Virus record (IMG/VR): IMGVR_UViG_3300005527_000138
Coordinates: 1 to 36,376 of that record
Strand: one strand, 5' to 3'
DNA: 36,376 nucleotides
Source of the DNA: a virus
The first letter of the stretch is position 1. Each line of letters opens with the position of its first letter. Position numbers and translations under genes: made by a program. Shown in pieces: positions 1-6,228 of this stretch. Below the pieces are notes generated by a model. The model saw only the letters and a list, made by a program, of their open reading frames with translations, made no database searches and had not been told where the DNA came from.

Positions 1-301
1 TGCGTGAACTGTTCACATCTAAGGCCATTTGGTCAGGTTTTAGGTGCGAATTTGCGTTAATCCATAGCTGATATGCGAACGAATACCGCTCAATTTGTGG
101 TATTCCGGCATTGGTCAGCATGTTAAGTTGAACCAATTTTGCACACGTGCGGACAAACAAAGCCTTACCTGCTTCGCCTAAATTGTCGGGGGGTTGGGGT
201 ATCGAAAGCAAATCTGCCTCCGGTTCGTTCTTTGGTGTTCTGTCTTTGCGTAAAGTTCCCTGGATTGCCTTTATTTTGGTCGGGATTGCGTGCCTACCCA
301 T
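1..301 (-). CDS. Terminase small subunit, second diverged copy (partial, C-terminus cut by window edge)
   Basis: This reading frame starts with ATG at 301 and runs off the left edge after 100 codons, with no stop in between. By hand alignment about 87 of 100 residues match the small terminase at 35850-36296. Residues ~33-85 are almost unchanged in protein while many third codon positions differ, which indicates purifying selection on a real gene rather than noise. The N-terminus differs by a one-codon indel (MGRHAIPTK versus MPKYVPNK). Small terminases recognise phage DNA and guide the large subunit during packaging. It lies downstream of an HNH gene, the usual place for terS in HK97-type phages. 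It could be a tandem duplicate or the strain-variant end of a circular genome. The C-terminal third cannot be seen. Confidence 0.88.
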   Translation of the reverse strand, partial: MGRHAIPTKIKAIQGTLRKDRTPKNEPEADLLSIPQPPDNLGEAGKALFVRTCAKLVQLNMLTNAGIPQIERYSFAYQLWINANSHLKPDQMALDVNSSR

Positions 302-421
302 AGTTCTGGATTTTGACAAGAAACGCGCGTTGGGGCGCACTAGGGTTTTCCGGCAAAACGAAAAAAAACGACCCTCCCCGGTATCGTTTTGACAATTTTT
401 CGCCCATTTTTTGCAATATTT
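302..421. other. Intergenic stretch between HNH gene and terS copy 1
   Basis: This gap of 120 bases has no convincing gene or terminator on either strand. It is rich in A/T runs interrupted by G/C blocks, much like the 80 bases upstream of the other terS copy (36297-36376). In HK97-like phages the packaging start (cos or pac) usually lies next to terS, so this gap and its right-end counterpart are the natural places to look for it. That is inference from position only. Confidence 0.4.
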
Positions 422-805
422 TCATTTTATTAGGCTTTTTATTGCTAAATCCTTATTAGCGGGAATAAAGTTCCCAAAGCTGCCGACGCGGTCGCACGCC
501 CATCCAAGTTTCTCCAATGCGCTCTTTCTATCGTGGCAAGGCTTGCATAGGGTCATAAAGTTAGCAGCGTCCATCCGTGCGCCTCCGGCTGCTACCCTTA
601 CGATGTGGTCGGTAACACCCTTCCAACCTCCTGGGCTTGCATCGGTCAGCGTACCAGATGCGAGGCACATCTCACAAAGCGGGTTGGCTATGCGGTATAG
701 CCTGGATACGTTCGCCCATGTGTTGTTGTACGTGTCTCGTTCGCCTGTTGGCCTTCGTGCCTGGGCTTCGTAGCGCTTACGGGTTTGTTTGGGTAGGCTG
801 GGCAT
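422..805 (-). CDS. HNH endonuclease
   Basis: This 127-residue protein has the HNH zinc-binding layout: CEMC near residues 44-47, a DHIVRV core (~66-71) with the first catalytic His, the Asn in AANFMTLC (~81-88), and CKPCHDRKS (~88-96) carrying the second Cys pair and the final His. The basic N-terminus fits DNA binding. HNH proteins beside the terminase genes of HK97-type phages nick DNA and stimulate terminase cutting, and several are needed for head morphogenesis. The gene overlaps the upstream glycosyltransferase by 29 bases and precedes terS copy 1, which supports the packaging role over that of a free homing endonuclease. The start is ATG. Confidence 0.87.
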   Translation of the reverse strand: MPSLPKQTRKRYEAQARRPTGERDTYNNTWANVSRLYRIANPLCEMCLASGTLTDASPGGWKGVTDHIVRVAAGGARMDAANFMTLCKPCHDRKSALEKLGWACDRVGSFGNFIPANKDLAIKSLIK

Positions 806-1850
806 ACAGTAGGTTAAGACGTTGTTTGTTGACCACGCTTAATACAAGGTTGTTGCTTATGTATTCCTCGCACACATGGTAAGCTTCCCTGTGTCCTATG
901 TCTTTGCCTTCGTCAATGTGTCGGAAGATAGCGGCTAAGCTATCAGCGTTGTGTTCACCGGGTGCGGCTTTCGGGTTGCCGTATTGGATTACACCGGGCA
1001 TATTGAACTCCGGCATGTAGGCAGGGGCAATAGTGGGCGCACCTGATAACATGAACTCCAACATGCTGATATTGGACTTTGCATGATTGAAGGCTACGTT
1101 TTCAAGGCATACGACGCTGTAATCAGGTTGTTCTGCTTTCAATGCCTTGAAATACTTAGCCTGTCCGCGTGTCCAGTCCTTCAATAGCACCTTAGACAAT
1201 TTGCCGCCGTAACGCTCGTACAATGGCCACGGCTCGCTACCTATGAAAAGAAAGTCAAGGTTAGGATAATCGGTGAAAGCATCGCGCAATAACATCAAAT
1301 CTCCCGTATGGGTTTGACTTCCCCTCCAGGCGATCAGCGGACGCGGTGCGAGCTTTCGATATGGTGAACGCTTGTTCCATGCCCAATCAGGCAGGGCATT
1401 GGGTATAACGTGGATTTTATCGCTGGGTGCATAGCCGTAGAATACCAGGGCTTTCTTTAGCGTATTCGTTGACACGCTAACAACGTCCGCCATGCCTAAG
1501 CACGTTTTTAGGCTTTCGGATATGGCTTTCTCTCGAAATATGGCGGCAAACTGATTGGCAGGGGGTATGTGGTTTTCAATAATAAGGTCATCCATATCTA
1601 CCCAAATGCGTGTACCCATTTCTTTAGCGTTTTCCGCTATCTCGCAGGCCGTTGCGTTCATGGGTTGGTGCATCACTAACCAGTCCACGCGGGAAGCGTT
1701 GCCCAGGCCATAACCCATATCATCCACTACTACTATTTCCGGGTCTATCTCTCGCAACCAAGCAAAAGGCCATAAGCGGTAAAATGCTTGTGCGCCCTCG
1801 CTGTCGCCCTTGTGCCAGCTTCCATTTGCCGTTCCTATTTGTATTACCAT
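777..1850 (-). CDS. GT-B type glycosyltransferase (family 4-like)
   Basis: This 357-residue protein looks like a GT-B fold glycosyltransferase. Residues ~150-200 carry the typical linker between the two Rossmann halves (KIHVIPNALPDWAW, then LIAWRGSQTHTGDL). Residues ~255-275 have the nucleotide-sugar region SNISMLEFMLSGAPTIAP, which resembles the EX7E segment of family 4 enzymes. It has no signal peptide or membrane segment, so it should act in the cytoplasm. Its start overlaps the stop of the upstream SAM methyltransferase by 7 bases, so the two are translationally coupled. Phage glycosyltransferases may modify phage DNA, virion proteins or the host surface. The sequence does not say which. 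The coupled methyltransferase suggests a two-step sugar or base decoration. Confidence 0.75.
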   Translation of the reverse strand: MVIQIGTANGSWHKGDSEGAQAFYRLWPFAWLREIDPEIVVVDDMGYGLGNASRVDWLVMHQPMNATACEIAENAKEMGTRIWVDMDDLIIENHIPPANQFAAIFREKAISESLKTCLGMADVVSVSTNTLKKALVFYGYAPSDKIHVIPNALPDWAWNKRSPYRKLAPRPLIAWRGSQTHTGDLMLLRDAFTDYPNLDFLFIGSEPWPLYERYGGKLSKVLLKDWTRGQAKYFKALKAEQPDYSVVCLENVAFNHAKSNISMLEFMLSGAPTIAPAYMPEFNMPGVIQYGNPKAAPGEHNADSLAAIFRHIDEGKDIGHREAYHVCEEYISNNLVLSVVNKQRLNLLYAQPTQTNP

Positions 1851-2425
1851 TGGTCGAATTTTTCAGACTTGAACAACATGCCCCACTCAGTTACTTGTTG
1901 CGCGTCTTGTTTGAATTTAAAGCCGTACTGCGAAAACAGTACTTTCCATGTCTCCTTTTGCTTTATGTTGATGTGCCCCCATGCGGCATCTTGTTCGGGG
2001 GTCGTGGGGTACGGAGTGCTTGTAAAGTACAAATATCCGCAATTTTCGGCTAATTGCGGGATAATCAAAGCTAATTCCTCATCGGTGATATGTTCAAAGA
2101 CTTCAATGCAATAACACGCATCGAATTTGCCGGGCATCTTGAAAGCACCGTCCTTGAGGATGTATCGGTGAGGCTCAACGCCACGGGAAAGCGCAAAATC
2201 CCTTTCATGCGGGTTAATGTCGTAGCCTATCGCGTTCAGGCCTACCCATTGACTGCCTACTAAAAAGAAGCCTAACCCGCTGCCAAACTCGAAGCAAGTT
2301 TCGATCCCCAAACCGTGCTTTAACCAATCGGCCGCACCCCTGTGCAGGCTAACAAGTGCAGGCCAATGGGTAGTTGTAAAGCCCATGCGGACTTGTTCGT
2401 CAAAGAAGTATTTATTATCTACCAT
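1844..2425 (-). CDS. Class I SAM-dependent methyltransferase
   Basis: The 193-residue protein has a class I methyltransferase core: motif I around residues 40-52 (CFEFGSGLGFFLVG), an acidic end of strand 2 (AIGYDINPHERDFA), and the post-I stretch DACYCIEVFEHITDEELA typical of the methyltransferase 11/23 families that act on small molecules or sugars. It lacks the NPPY or PC motifs of DNA methyltransferases. Its last bases overlap the start of the glycosyltransferase at 1850, so the pair forms a cassette. A strong terminator-like hairpin (2441-2465) lies 15 bases before the ATG. The substrate is unknown. A sugar made or transferred by the neighbouring enzyme is a reasonable guess. Confidence 0.8.
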   Translation of the reverse strand: MVDNKYFFDEQVRMGFTTTHWPALVSLHRGAADWLKHGLGIETCFEFGSGLGFFLVGSQWVGLNAIGYDINPHERDFALSRGVEPHRYILKDGAFKMPGKFDACYCIEVFEHITDEELALIIPQLAENCGYLYFTSTPYPTTPEQDAAWGHINIKQKETWKVLFSQYGFKFKQDAQQVTEWGMLFKSEKFDQW

Positions 2426-2436
2426 GTTGTAAATTT

Positions 2437-2465
2437 AAAAAGCCCGGCACAAAGCGCACCGGGCT
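2437..2465 (-). terminator. Rho-independent terminator hairpin before the methyltransferase
   Basis: On the minus strand AGCCCGG and CCGGGCT form a perfect 7-bp stem with an 11-nt loop, followed by TTTT. It sits 18 bases after the stop of the 2483-2800 gene and just before the ATG at 2425, so it either ends the early operon or acts as an attenuator for the methyltransferase-glycosyltransferase pair. Confidence 0.75.
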
Positions 2466-2482
2466 AACAAAGCATAATTCAA

Positions 2483-2800
2483 CTATAACGTATCGTAGAA
2501 CGTATCATCCAGTTTCTTTTGGATTCGATACGCATCATTCAGTAAGTGTACCGCAAATTCTTCTTCGTCGGCTGCCACCGCGTACTGTGGTGCGTCTAAG
2601 AGTTCGGCCAGCAGTTCAAACCTCCAGTCTCGCGGCCGATAATCCTTTCTATCCATCGTATGCCCGTACTTTTTGAATCCTGCCTCCTCGCGGTCGAGGA
2701 TGCGTTCAATAAGCCGTGCTCGTGTCGGGCCATCTGGTTCGTGCTTCTTTAGCAGTTCGATGACCTTTCGTGTATTTTCAGCTAATGGTTCGCGTGTCAT
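2483..2800 (-). CDS. Phage protein of unknown function, weakly MazG/dNTPase-like
   Basis: This 105-residue, highly charged, helical protein has no signal or membrane segment. The stretch KYGHTMDRKDYRPRDW followed by FELLAELLDAPQYAV (residues ~44-75) is reminiscent of small phage proteins related to MazG-like nucleotide pyrophosphohydrolases, which carry acidic helices of the form EELxDA. The EExxE metal-binding set is not complete, so I do not assign an enzyme. It follows the SSB-tailed protein after 2 bases and is the last gene before a terminator, so it belongs to the early DNA-metabolism operon. Confidence 0.6.
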   Translation of the reverse strand: MTREPLAENTRKVIELLKKHEPDGPTRARLIERILDREEAGFKKYGHTMDRKDYRPRDWRFELLAELLDAPQYAVAADEEEFAVHLLNDAYRIQKKLDDTFYDTL

Positions 2801-2802
2801 GG

Positions 2803-3066
2803 TTAAAAGGGTAAATCGTCAATAGGGTCAGCAACCACAACGCCGGGTCGAGGTTGTGCGGGTGCGGTCGTTGTTGCGGGCGCAGTGGCCGCTTTGGGGG
2901 TCGCTTTGATAGAAAAGTATTTTTGTCCGTTCCGCATTTCATTCACCCAGGCAGAAAGGTAGTACTCGACCCCCTCGATAGTGATTTTCCCGGTGTACTC
3001 CGGGTGTTTTTCTGTCTCCCTCTTGTCATTGCGGAAAAGCGCTCCGCTGTTCTTGTTTTCGCTCAT
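2803..3066 (-). CDS. Small protein with an SSB-like acidic C-terminal tail
   Basis: The protein has 87 residues. Residues 1-57 (GALFRNDKRETEKHPEYTG through YYLSAWVNEMRNGQKYFSI) look like a small beta-barrel of the kind common in phage single-strand-binding or DUF736-like proteins. A low-complexity linker of Ala, Thr and Pro follows (58-75), and the chain ends in DPIDDLPF. A flexible linker ending in an acidic DDxPF tip is the hallmark of bacterial SSB, where the tip recruits replication and repair proteins. By architecture this is a candidate compact SSB. It overlaps the stop of the upstream gene by ATGA and sits in the replication operon. It is shorter than a normal SSB (~110 residues in the OB fold), so the fold needs testing. 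Confidence 0.62.
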   Translation of the reverse strand: MSENKNSGALFRNDKRETEKHPEYTGKITIEGVEYYLSAWVNEMRNGQKYFSIKATPKAATAPATTTAPAQPRPGVVVADPIDDLPF

Positions 3067-3278
3067 TGTTTTGTTGGTTTTTTAGCCCCGAATGCATCTC
3101 GGTATGATACCATCCTGTCCGGGGATTGCTTGTAAAATGAAATTGCCTTTTTTTTGCCCATAGGACGAATGGTATCGTCAAAAGAATTATATGTAAAGAA
3201 CGCCATTTCCGGCGTTAAGTACAGTGTGAAAGACCTGCCCTTGCATATAGCTAAGGACGTTTTTACATCATATTTCAT
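3063..3278 (-). CDS. Small hypothetical protein
   Basis: I start this gene at the ATG at 3278 (71 residues, MKYDVKTSLAICKG...). The longer frame upstream would begin with GTG inside the tRNA-like gene and is unlikely. The protein is basic, with alternating hydrophobic segments (SFTLYLTPEMAFFTY) that suggest a small beta sheet, and a basic C-terminus (FGAKKPTKQ). A TATTTTTG box lies just upstream (3291-3298), but no clear -33 element is present. Its stop overlaps the start of the SSB-tailed gene, so they are co-translated. No family recognised. Confidence 0.6.
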   Translation of the reverse strand: MKYDVKTSLAICKGRSFTLYLTPEMAFFTYNSFDDTIRPMGKKKAISFYKQSPDRMVSYRDAFGAKKPTKQ

Positions 3279-3322
3279 TGGCTTTTGGTTCAAAAATACA
3301 AAAAAATTGCCGTCTTTTTGAG

Positions 3323-3415
3323 TGGTCAGGATGAGAGTCGAACTCACTACCTTTGGTTATTGGTTCCGATTTCTCGGATTACGCACCAACGCGCTACCGT
3401 TGCGCCACACTGACC
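3323..3415 (-). tRNA. tRNA-like gene with an expanded anticodon arm (identity unclear)
   Basis: The transcript begins GGTCAGT and ends CCTGACC plus a discriminator A, giving a 6-bp acceptor stem with one mismatch. No CCA is encoded. A good D arm (GCGC, loop AACGGTA, GCGC) and a good T arm (GTGAG, loop TTCGACT, CTCAT) are present, and AGGTA forms a normal 5-nt variable loop. The anticodon stem TTGGT can pair with ACCAA, but 27 bases lie between the strands instead of 7. That insert contains its own hairpin, CCGA-GAAA-TCGG, and a second ACCAA, so no canonical anticodon loop can be assigned. It may be a decayed tRNA, a tRNA mimic, or a tRNA with an insertion. It follows a terminator and precedes a small ORF. 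Confidence 0.7.
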
Positions 3416-3446
3416 AAAAACCGCCCAGCTTTCGAGGCCAGGCGGT
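3416..3446 (-). terminator. Terminator after the 59-residue ORF
   Basis: On the minus strand ACCGCC and GGCGGT form a 6-bp stem extended by an inner TGG-C/G-CTG helix, followed by TTTTT. It lies 19 bases past the stop of the small ORF and directly before the tRNA-like gene. Confidence 0.75.
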
Positions 3447-3465
3447 GGTATGTTCTCATGAATGC

Positions 3466-3645
3466 TTACGCGTTTGCGATTCGCTTGAGGACGGTTTTCA
3501 AAGTACAAGCGCTGTGCATGTCCACGCATGTAACGTCTCCGTTTTCGTTGCGGCCAAGTTTCATGGCGACGATTGCGCCGCCGCAAGCGGTAGTGAAAAC
3601 GTATCCTTGTGCTTCGGCTTGCTTTTTGGTGATTGTGTTTTTCAT
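3466..3645 (-). CDS. Small cysteine-containing hypothetical protein
   Basis: This 59-residue ORF begins with ATG at 3645 (MKNTITKKQAEAQGYVFTTA...) and ends with TAA at 3466. The chain is half helix (basic N-terminus), half probable beta hairpin, with three cysteines (residues ~21, 40, 47) and GRNENGDVTCVDMHSACTLK near the C-terminus. It has its own consensus Bacteroidota promoter (3676-3706) and its own terminator (3416-3446), so it is a single-gene unit, which argues for a real expressed gene despite its size. An overlapping 119-residue frame shares this DNA but runs through the tRNA-like gene and is very basic, so I reject it. No family recognised. Confidence 0.72.
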   Translation of the reverse strand: MKNTITKKQAEAQGYVFTTACGGAIVAMKLGRNENGDVTCVDMHSACTLKTVLKRIANA

Positions 3646-3675
3646 GATGCTTTGTTTTATGCGTTATTGATAGAA

Positions 3676-3706
3676 CAAATATATAACACCTTTTTGACTT
3701 TTTCAA
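3676..3706 (-). promoter_or_regulatory. Bacteroidota-type promoter for the 59-residue ORF
   Basis: Minus strand: TTG (3706-3704), 20 bases, TATATTTG (3683-3676). This matches the Bacteroidota primary sigma consensus, and the predicted start lies about 25 bases before the ATG at 3645. Confidence 0.75.
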
Positions 3707-3736
3707 TACGTTTTCTATATTTTAACTAAAAAAACA

Positions 3737-3766
3737 TAAAAAAAGCCAGCCTAACAATAGACTGGC
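3737..3766 (-). terminator. Terminator after dCTP deaminase
   Basis: Minus strand: GCCAG, 12-nt loop, CTGGC, then a run of seven or eight T. It lies 26 bases beyond the dCTP deaminase stop and separates that gene from the promoter of the 59-residue ORF. Confidence 0.78.
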
Positions 3767-3791
3767 CTAATCAGGTCATGCAAATAACGAA

Positions 3792-4379
3792 CTATGGCTT
3801 TGGGTCTGTGCCTCGCAACTTCTGCCATAGTTTTGAGGGTTGCGGTTTGGGGTCGTTCCAGGCGGTGGTATAGCTTGAAGCTTTGCGCTCCAGGTAATTG
3901 GTGGTAGGCAGGCTTTTGGGTTCATGGAAACTTAACTGACATATCGGAATCCCGGCATATACCCGCACGGGTTGAGCAACCGTCAACTCAAGCGTCCAAT
4001 GCCCCTCGAAGCCTATGTCTCCAAAGCCTGCATCGTGTACGCTGATACCCAGGCGGGCAATAGACGATTTCCCGTGCATGATAGGCACGTGTTTGCGTGT
4101 CTTTGTCCTTTCGGTCGTGGATGCAAGGTACACCCGGTTCGGCCATAGGATAAGCCCGTCCGCGCCGATTTCTTTATAGGTCAAATCCGGCGGAAAACGC
4201 ACGTCCATTACCCCTTCCGGGTTGCCCATGAAATCCTCATGCTTTCCCTCCAGGGTGATAATGAATGGCGACAAATGCAAGTCAACAGAATTGACCCCTA
4301 TCGCGTCGAAGTTCAGCGGGTCTATGACAATATCCCCTTTTTCAATAGAACTAATAATATCGTCGTGGGTAAGTATCAT
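3792..4379 (-). CDS. dcd: dCTP deaminase (dUTPase superfamily)
   Basis: I start at ATG 4379 (MILTHDDIISSIEKGDIVI), giving 195 residues, the normal length. The longer frame adds 17 residues that read through a terminator. Family features: IGVNSVDLHLSP near residue 30, HGKSSIARLGISVHDAGFGDIGFEGHWTLEL (residues ~101-131; the Ser-Ser-x-Ala-Arg nucleotide-binding motif and the Glu of the EG pair), and IPICQLSFHE. The enzyme deaminates dCTP to dUTP in the cytoplasm, feeding dUMP for thymidylate synthesis. This pairs with the ThyX-like gene at 12001-12717. Terminators lie on both sides, so it forms its own transcription unit. Confidence 0.88.
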   Translation of the reverse strand: MILTHDDIISSIEKGDIVIDPLNFDAIGVNSVDLHLSPFIITLEGKHEDFMGNPEGVMDVRFPPDLTYKEIGADGLILWPNRVYLASTTERTKTRKHVPIMHGKSSIARLGISVHDAGFGDIGFEGHWTLELTVAQPVRVYAGIPICQLSFHEPKSLPTTNYLERKASSYTTAWNDPKPQPSKLWQKLRGTDPKP

Positions 4380-4398
4380 TTTGTTTTTTTTCGGATTA

Positions 4399-4428
4399 AA
4401 AAACGGGCGGGGCGCTGATGCCCCACCC
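4399..4428 (-). terminator. Terminator ahead of dCTP deaminase
   Basis: Minus strand: GGGTGGGGC and GCCCCGCCC make a 9-bp stem with one G-T pair and a 6-nt loop, then GTTTTTT. It ends the upstream microprotein operon. The deaminase ATG is 20 bases further on, so read-through or attenuation is possible. Confidence 0.8.
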
Positions 4429-4562
4429 AAGACGTATGAAATCTCAAATCACTTGTAAGTTAGCCCGGCACACTGACGCTGAAAGGGTTGTTTACCTATT
4501 TTCCCGTAACAAAAAATGCATAAAATCGAAAACCCTTCCCCCGTGTTCCGTCGGGCTTATCT
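4429..4562. other. Gap between microprotein operon and terminator
   Basis: These 134 bases have only very short frames (for example 9 codons from an ATG at ~4520). No consensus promoter was found. Confidence 0.4.
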
Positions 4563-4679
4563 TTACGGCTTTTGCCGCTTTCGTTCTTCGTCCTTTGACA
4601 AAGGTAAAATCAGGTAAATGGCCACCATGCCATAAGCAAAGGCCAGGGCGATCAGAATTTTGATAGCACTAATCAGCAT
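4563..4679 (-). CDS. 38-residue membrane microprotein B
   Basis: ATG at 4679, TAA at 4563. The protein (MLISAIKILIALAFAYGMVA then IYLILPLSKDEERKRQKP) is one transmembrane helix of ~26 residues followed by a short charged tail, so its C-terminus should be cytoplasmic by the positive-inside rule. Its start overlaps the stop of microprotein A by 11 bases. The overlap, the same length and the same helix-plus-charged-tail design suggest that the two work as a pair, as holin-antiholin or spanin-like pairs do, but the position far from the endolysin argues against a core lysis role. No family recognised. Confidence 0.6.
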   Translation of the reverse strand: MLISAIKILIALAFAYGMVAIYLILPLSKDEERKRQKP

Positions 4680-4785
4680 CCTTCGTCTTTTTTGGTTTGC
4701 TATTTGCAAGGTATGCGATAAACATGCCGACGATCACAAAATAACAAATCATTATGAGGGCAATAACATCAATCAGGGTATCCAT
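4669..4785 (-). CDS. 38-residue membrane microprotein A
   Basis: ATG at 4785, TAG at 4669. The sequence starts MDTLIDVIALIMICYFVIVG and continues with MFIAYLANSKPKKTKDAD: a single transmembrane helix and a basic, then acidic, tail. It overlaps the end of the 4769-5041 gene by 17 bases and the start of microprotein B by 11 bases, so the three are translationally coupled. The gene is too short for default gene finders. Function unknown. Membrane-located host takeover or superinfection exclusion is possible but not shown. Confidence 0.6.
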   Translation of the reverse strand: MDTLIDVIALIMICYFVIVGMFIAYLANSKPKKTKDAD

Positions 4786-5041
4786 TGATTTCATTTAAAG
4801 CGTGGGCAATTTTGGTTCTTTCGTCACCGTTTGTCGTTGTTTCCAAGTGCCAATTTAACGCTTTTTTTAGAACGTCAAGGCATATTTTTCTACCGTTTGT
4901 TCCGGGTTGTGTCAATTTAGGGTGTATCCTGTCGTAAATGCGTTTCCAGTACGTTACCATGTAATGTTTTCTCGTGCCGTGAAATACACTATCGTAGGCA
5001 TACGCCCACTCCGCCGGGGTGCGTTCGCGTTCATTACTCAT
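4769..5041 (-). CDS. Hypothetical protein
   Basis: A 90-residue soluble protein with no signal or membrane segment. It is rich in aromatic and basic residues (AEWAYAYDSVFHGTRKHYMV), then a helical C-terminal half (KICLDVLKKALNWHLE, TKIAHALNEINGY). It follows the secreted protein at 5034-5375 with an 8-base overlap and precedes two membrane microproteins. I do not recognise the family. Confidence 0.6.
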   Translation of the reverse strand: MSNERERTPAEWAYAYDSVFHGTRKHYMVTYWKRIYDRIHPKLTQPGTNGRKICLDVLKKALNWHLETTTNGDERTKIAHALNEINGYPD

Positions 5042-5375
5042 TGTTACCTGCGTTTTTGACCTTCATTTTGTAGGCGGGCATGTAGTCAAAGTACTTCGCG
5101 CCGCTGTACACGATGTACCGCACTTCGTCAAAGACGATTGTGATGCGTTCGCCTGCCTTGACCGGGCAATCCGACGGCAATATCAGCAGGTAGTTCGTAC
5201 CGTTGCTGTCCTGTGCATCGGTAAAGTAGTAGCTACTTCCGGCGATACCGGGCAAAACAAGCGTTTGAAGCCTTGAGGCGTACACCGTGGCATCAACGGT
5301 TGGCGGTTGCGGCTTCGTGTGCGCGGTGAATGGCAGGATAGCCATTGCGAGAATCAACAAAGCAAAGTTTTTCAT
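5034..5375 (-). CDS. Secreted hypothetical protein with signal peptide
   Basis: The 113-residue protein begins with a clear Sec signal peptide (MKNFALLILAMAILPFTAHT, probable cleavage near residues 19-21). The mature part is beta-rich: VDATVYASRLQTLVLPG, then TNYLLILPSDCPVKAGERI and RYIVYSGAKYFDYM. That pattern could be a small OB- or immunoglobulin-like barrel. It contains one cysteine. It sits in the DNA-metabolism operon between a RuvC-like gene (ATGA overlap) and a membrane microprotein group, so this is an envelope-directed block among cytoplasmic genes. A role in superinfection exclusion or envelope change is possible. No family recognised. Confidence 0.62.
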   Translation of the reverse strand: MKNFALLILAMAILPFTAHTKPQPPTVDATVYASRLQTLVLPGIAGSSYYFTDAQDSNGTNYLLILPSDCPVKAGERITIVFDEVRYIVYSGAKYFDYMPAYKMKVKNAGNNE

Positions 5376-5881
5376 TTAGAATTGCGTTTAGTGATTAAAT
5401 AATTAGTATATCCGATAAGCCCTATTTTAAGGGCATCCCGTTCGTCCTGCGACGTTTGAGGCAACTTTATCCCGTACTGCGCCGCTACGTGCGCCGCGTT
5501 TCTTGTATTCCATTTCACGCCCTTTTGAGCGGGGGATACTTCAAGTACCCTATCGTGGGTAAAGTAGTACACCAACATATCAACAACGGCCTGCGAAATG
5601 CCCTGATTCGCCCCTACGTTGCGGCTAATCTTCTTCAACTGTGCCGCGTTGCCCTTGTAATGGGCGAACGTGGCGTTTTGCAGGTTCGAGTTTTCGACCG
5701 CCCAGTACAAGTTTTCATCGTGTATCCGTGCCTGGCAAAAGTCTATGAAGTTGTAAAAGCGGGCGAAGCGGTAAAAGTTTATGGTCTCCAGCGCTTCATG
5801 TTCGTTGTATATCAGTTCACACGCGGCAAAGCCTTTTACGCGCAGGGATGGGTCAAGTCCGATTATTCGTAATGGCGTCAT
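5372..5881 (-). CDS. RuvC-like Holliday junction resolvase
   Basis: The 169-residue protein has the RNase H-fold nuclease acidic set of RuvC: GLDPSLRVKGFA (first Asp at ~residue 10), AVENSN (Glu at ~63) and DERDALKIG (~146-154). The length fits the RuvC family (~170). It would cut four-way junctions or branched DNA made during recombination-dependent replication, and clear them before packaging. It overlaps the upstream 5878 gene and the downstream secreted protein by 4 bases each. The recombinases at 13354-14935 probably supply its substrates. Confidence 0.72.
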   Translation of the reverse strand: MTPLRIIGLDPSLRVKGFAACELIYNEHEALETINFYRFARFYNFIDFCQARIHDENLYWAVENSNLQNATFAHYKGNAAQLKKISRNVGANQGISQAVVDMLVYYFTHDRVLEVSPAQKGVKWNTRNAAHVAAQYGIKLPQTSQDERDALKIGLIGYTNYLITKRNSK

Positions 5882-6228
5882 GGCTTCAGTTTTAGGCGCT
5901 CCATAATTTGTTCAGCGCACCTTGAGGCGATAACGGAGCAGAGTACCTCATGCCCACAGTCCGTATCCTCATCTTGGAGGATAAACTTTACAATCTGCTC
6001 GATTTCTTCTTTTGTTCCCAAAACCTTCGGCCTTTTTTCCAAAGAATTATCCCATTTTTCAGCAGACTCTGTCTGTTCAATAAGACAAGATTCGCCAGTG
6101 TAACTCACCCAGAAACCGCCTGTATGAATATGAGGCTCCCTTTCGAATGCCATCTTTTGACCGTAACTATCTACAGCCACGTATTGCGCCCAGTCGGGGA
6201 TATTTCGCCAGTTATGTTTTGTTTTCAT
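5878..6228 (-). CDS. Hypothetical protein
   Basis: 116 residues. The N-terminal part has WRNIPDWAQYVAVDSYG and a FEREPHIHTGGFWV stretch, a Trp-rich pattern seen in many small phage proteins of unknown role. The gene at 8545-8898 begins in a similar way (WRDMPELFITLEHEGK). The C-terminal half is acidic and helical (KEEIEQIVKFILQDEDTD, CAEQIMERLKL). It is coupled to both neighbours by 4-base overlaps. Confidence 0.6.
   Translation of the reverse strand: MKTKHNWRNIPDWAQYVAVDSYGQKMAFEREPHIHTGGFWVSYTGESCLIEQTESAEKWDNSLEKRPKVLGTKEEIEQIVKFILQDEDTDCGHEVLCSVIASRCAEQIMERLKLKP

Noticed and set aside
3347-3706. A 119-residue leftward frame over the 59-residue gene and the tRNA-like gene
   Set aside because: It is extremely basic, overlaps a promoter, a terminator and the tRNA-like gene, and shares DNA with a better-formed small ORF in another frame.
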